From Janthinobacterium sp. PC23-8 (lineage in GTDB: Bacteria > Pseudomonadota > Gammaproteobacteria > Burkholderiales > Burkholderiaceae_D), in contig NZ_NJGY01000001.1 of NCBI RefSeq assembly GCF_002250505.1, positions 920,151 to 984,150 on the forward strand: DNA of 64,000 nucleotides, written 5' to 3'. How positions within the stretch are numbered: position 1 is the stretch's first letter; each line of letters begins with the position of its first letter. Of the stretch, positions 62,399-64,000 are shown in pieces. Position numbers and translations under genes: made by a program. The notes beneath the pieces are model-generated. The model was not told the origin of the DNA, searched no databases, and saw nothing but the letters and a program-made list of their open reading frames with translations.

Positions 62399-63127
62399 TT
62401 ACAGCCCCAGCGCCTGCTTTTGCAGCCTGACCAGGTCGGCGATGCCGCCTTGCGCCAGGTCCAGCAGCCGGTTCATGCCGGCGCGGTCGAAGGCGGCGCC
62501 CTCGGCCGTGCCCTGCACTTCGATGAAGTGGCCCGCTTCCGTCATCACCACGTTCATGTCGGTATCACAATTGGAGTCTTCCGCGTAATCGAGATCGAGC
62601 ACCGGCATGCCCTGGTAGACGCCGACCGAAATGGCGGCGACAAAGCTTTTTACAGGGATCGCAGTGATCGCGCCGCGCTTTTGCAACTGCGCAAACGCAT
62701 CGTAGGCAGCCACCATGGCGCCGGTGATCGAGGCCGTGCGCGTGCCGCCGTCGGCCTGGATCACGTCGCAATCGAGATGCAAGGTGCGCTCGCCGAAGGC
62801 CTGCAGATCGAAGGCGGCGCGCAGCGAGCGGCCGATCAGGCGCTGGATTTCCTGGGTACGGCCGGACTGCTTGCCGCGCGCCGCTTCGCGGTCCATGCGC
62901 GTATGGGTCGAGCGGGGCAGCATGCCGTACTCGGCCGTCAGCCAGCCTTGTCCCTTGCCCTTCAGGAAACCGGGCACCTTGTCCTCGATGCTGGCGGTGC
63001 AGATGACCTTGGTGTCGCCGCACTCGATCAGCACCGAGCCTTCGGCATGCATGGTGTACTGGCGGGTGATGCGGATGGCGCGCAGTGCGTCGACGGCGCG
63101 GCCGCTCGGGCGGGATGCAAATGTCAT
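62399..63127 (-). CDS. rph: ribonuclease PH
   Basis: A 242-residue RNase PH, the phosphorolytic 3' exoribonuclease that trims tRNA precursors. [19 protein letters not shown] at the N-terminus, [36 protein letters not shown] and [17 protein letters not shown] are diagnostic. ATG 63127 is preceded by AGGA. The frame extends upstream, but that part has no support. It is the first gene of the rph-rdgB-hemW operon and diverges from yicC. Confidence 0.96.
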   Translation of the reverse strand: MTFASRPSGRAVDALRAIRITRQYTMHAEGSVLIECGDTKVICTASIEDKVPGFLKGKGQGWLTAEYGMLPRSTHTRMDREAARGKQSGRTQEIQRLIGRSLRAAFDLQAFGERTLHLDCDVIQADGGTRTASITGAMVAAYDAFAQLQKRGAITAIPVKSFVAAISVGVYQGMPVLDLDYAEDSNCDTDMNVVMTEAGHFIEVQGTAEGAAFDRAGMNRLLDLAQGGIADLVRLQKQALGL

Positions 63128-63436
63128 GGAGTGTCCTGTAGGGGTGGATGCGGCAGCGATTTTACCACCGCGCGGCGCCCTGCCAGATAGCGATCGCCGC
63201 CAGGACGGGCGAACCAGAAAGCAACACGCTCGCCTGCACGACAATCCTGCCCCACCCTGCACAATTTTCTTTACAATGCCGTAAAACGCACACTATTGCG
63301 CCGCATGCGCCTTCTCATGCGCAAAAAACGGGCCACCCCACGATGGCGCCCCTGTTTCAGGCGCGCGGGCGGTCTTGCCTGCGCTAGCTGATTAAGTGTA
63401 TAAGTGACTGTATATAAGACCAAATCGGGGAATCCT
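63128..63436. other. rph-yicC divergent intergenic region (309 bp)
   Basis: No gene is seen. In many betaproteobacteria a PP2C-type phosphatase or kinase gene lies hereabouts, but it is absent. A TATATAAG (63411-63418) is a -10 candidate for yicC. CTGTATATAA nearby is only half a LexA box. Confidence 0.5.
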
Positions 63437-64000
63437 TTGAGCATTTCGAGCATGACAGGCTACGCCGTTGCCACCAGCGAAGGGGCTGCAGGCACGCTGA
63501 CAATTGAAATCAAGAGCGTCAATTCACGCTTTCTCGACCTGCAATTCCGTATCAACGACGATTTGCGCGCGCTCGAACCGGACCTGCGCGCCGCTGTCAT
63601 GTCGGCCATCACGCGCGGCAAGGTTGAAGTGCGCCTGAGCTTTGGCCGCAAGGCCGCCACCGCCGGCACGCAGGCGCTGAACCTGCCGCTGCTGGCCGAA
63701 CTGGCGCGCCTGCAATCGGAAGTGGGCCAGCATTTCGTGTCGGCGCCCGTGATGTCGGTGGCTGAACTGCTGCGCTGGCCTGGCGTGATCGAAGAAGCGC
63801 AAGTGGGCCAGGAGTCGCTGCAAGCGGACGTCGGCGCCCTGACAAAACGGACGATCGCCGCCTTTGTCGACAGCCGCAAGCGCGAAGGCGCGGCGCTCGA
63901 AGCGGTGCTGGTGGCGCGCATCGAAGCGATGGAAGCCATCGTCAAGCGCATCACGCCATTGATCCCGCAAGTGGTCGCCGCCTTCCAGCAAAAAGCCATC
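63437..64000 (+). CDS. yicC: YicC-family endoribonuclease (3'-truncated by the window)
   Basis: The frame runs open to the window end (188 residues seen of about 290). MSISSMTGYAVATSEGAAG, the SVNSRFLDLQFRINDDLRALEPDLR segment and GKVEVRLSF are characteristic of YicC N-terminal domains. YicC proteins are RNases acting on small RNAs and mRNA and often precede gmk. A TTG at 63437, preceded by GGGGA at 5 nt, gives the family-like MSISSMTGYA; the ATG at 63452 is the alternative. The frame is open at the right edge and so is easy to miss in ORF lists. Confidence 0.9.
   Translation, partial: MSISSMTGYAVATSEGAAGTLTIEIKSVNSRFLDLQFRINDDLRALEPDLRAAVMSAITRGKVEVRLSFGRKAATAGTQALNLPLLAELARLQSEVGQHFVSAPVMSVAELLRWPGVIEEAQVGQESLQADVGALTKRTIAAFVDSRKREGAALEAVLVARIEAMEAIVKRITPLIPQVVAAFQQKAI

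Noticed and set aside
63408-63423. possible third LexA box before yicC (CTGTATATAAGACCAA)
   Set aside because: The right half-site ACAG is missing (CCAA instead), so it is not an SOS box.

Overview
The window reads as a chromosomal segment of a GC-rich betaproteobacterium. It is most likely a member of the Oxalobacteraceae (Janthinobacterium/Duganella/Massilia type). This is an inference from protein style, a HexR-controlled Entner-Doudoroff cluster, a fused KdsB-KdsC protein, DWEEF-tailed chemoreceptors and dispersed GGGGTC(A/T)GACCCC-type repeats. No tRNA, rRNA, CRISPR array, insertion sequence or prophage was seen. Genes are tightly packed on both strands, with many 1-4 bp overlaps.

Layout. 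0-6.4 kb: a partial PRC-barrel gene, a D-lactate dehydrogenase-type flavoprotein, a GNAT enzyme, the SOS polymerase dnaE2 with a perfect LexA box, and a divergent PhzF-like protein. 6.5-17.3 kb: a TonB-dependent receptor, a chemoreceptor, an unusual CoaD-like/HD-hydrolase fusion, a periplasmic HtrA protease followed by a two-component system, a small heat shock protein and an orphan LuxR-type HTH protein. 17.3-23.3 kb: a four-gene, ATGA-coupled operon encoding an ECF sigma factor, a membrane anti-sigma-like protein, an exported caspase-like peptidase and an exported TPR-CHAT peptidase. An M61 peptidase follows. This operon is the best candidate here for an undescribed system. 25-33 kb: a YfcG-like GST, small hypotheticals, an alpha/beta hydrolase, imuB-imuA with a second perfect LexA box, a putative antiporter, a PHB-depolymerase-like esterase and a full PRC-barrel paralogue.

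33-45.5 kb: hrpA, argA, the KDO genes kdsA and kdsB-kdsC (fused), yggX, a membrane protein, rpiA, a CheY-like/CheC/GGDEF operon and a small HExxH protein. 45.5-56 kb: a central-carbon cluster (eda, edd, pgi, SMP-30 lactonase, zwf, hexR, tal) with cheV embedded. Matching HexR-like operators lie before edd, pgi and zwf, so the regulator and its likely targets sit together. 56-64 kb: a patatin-like protein, a second chemoreceptor, a transglutaminase-like/TPR lipoprotein, the rph-rdgB-hemW operon and the start of yicC.

Three functional themes recur. The first is SOS mutagenesis, with the ImuA-ImuB-DnaE2 set split into two LexA-box units 22 kb apart. The second is envelope stress and proteolysis (HtrA with its two-component system, the caspase/CHAT operon, M61). 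The third is motility signalling (two MCPs, CheV, CheY-like, CheC, a diguanylate cyclase). Start codons were chosen by Shine-Dalgarno spacing, overlaps and family N-termini; family assignments rest on motifs read by eye, not on database searches.
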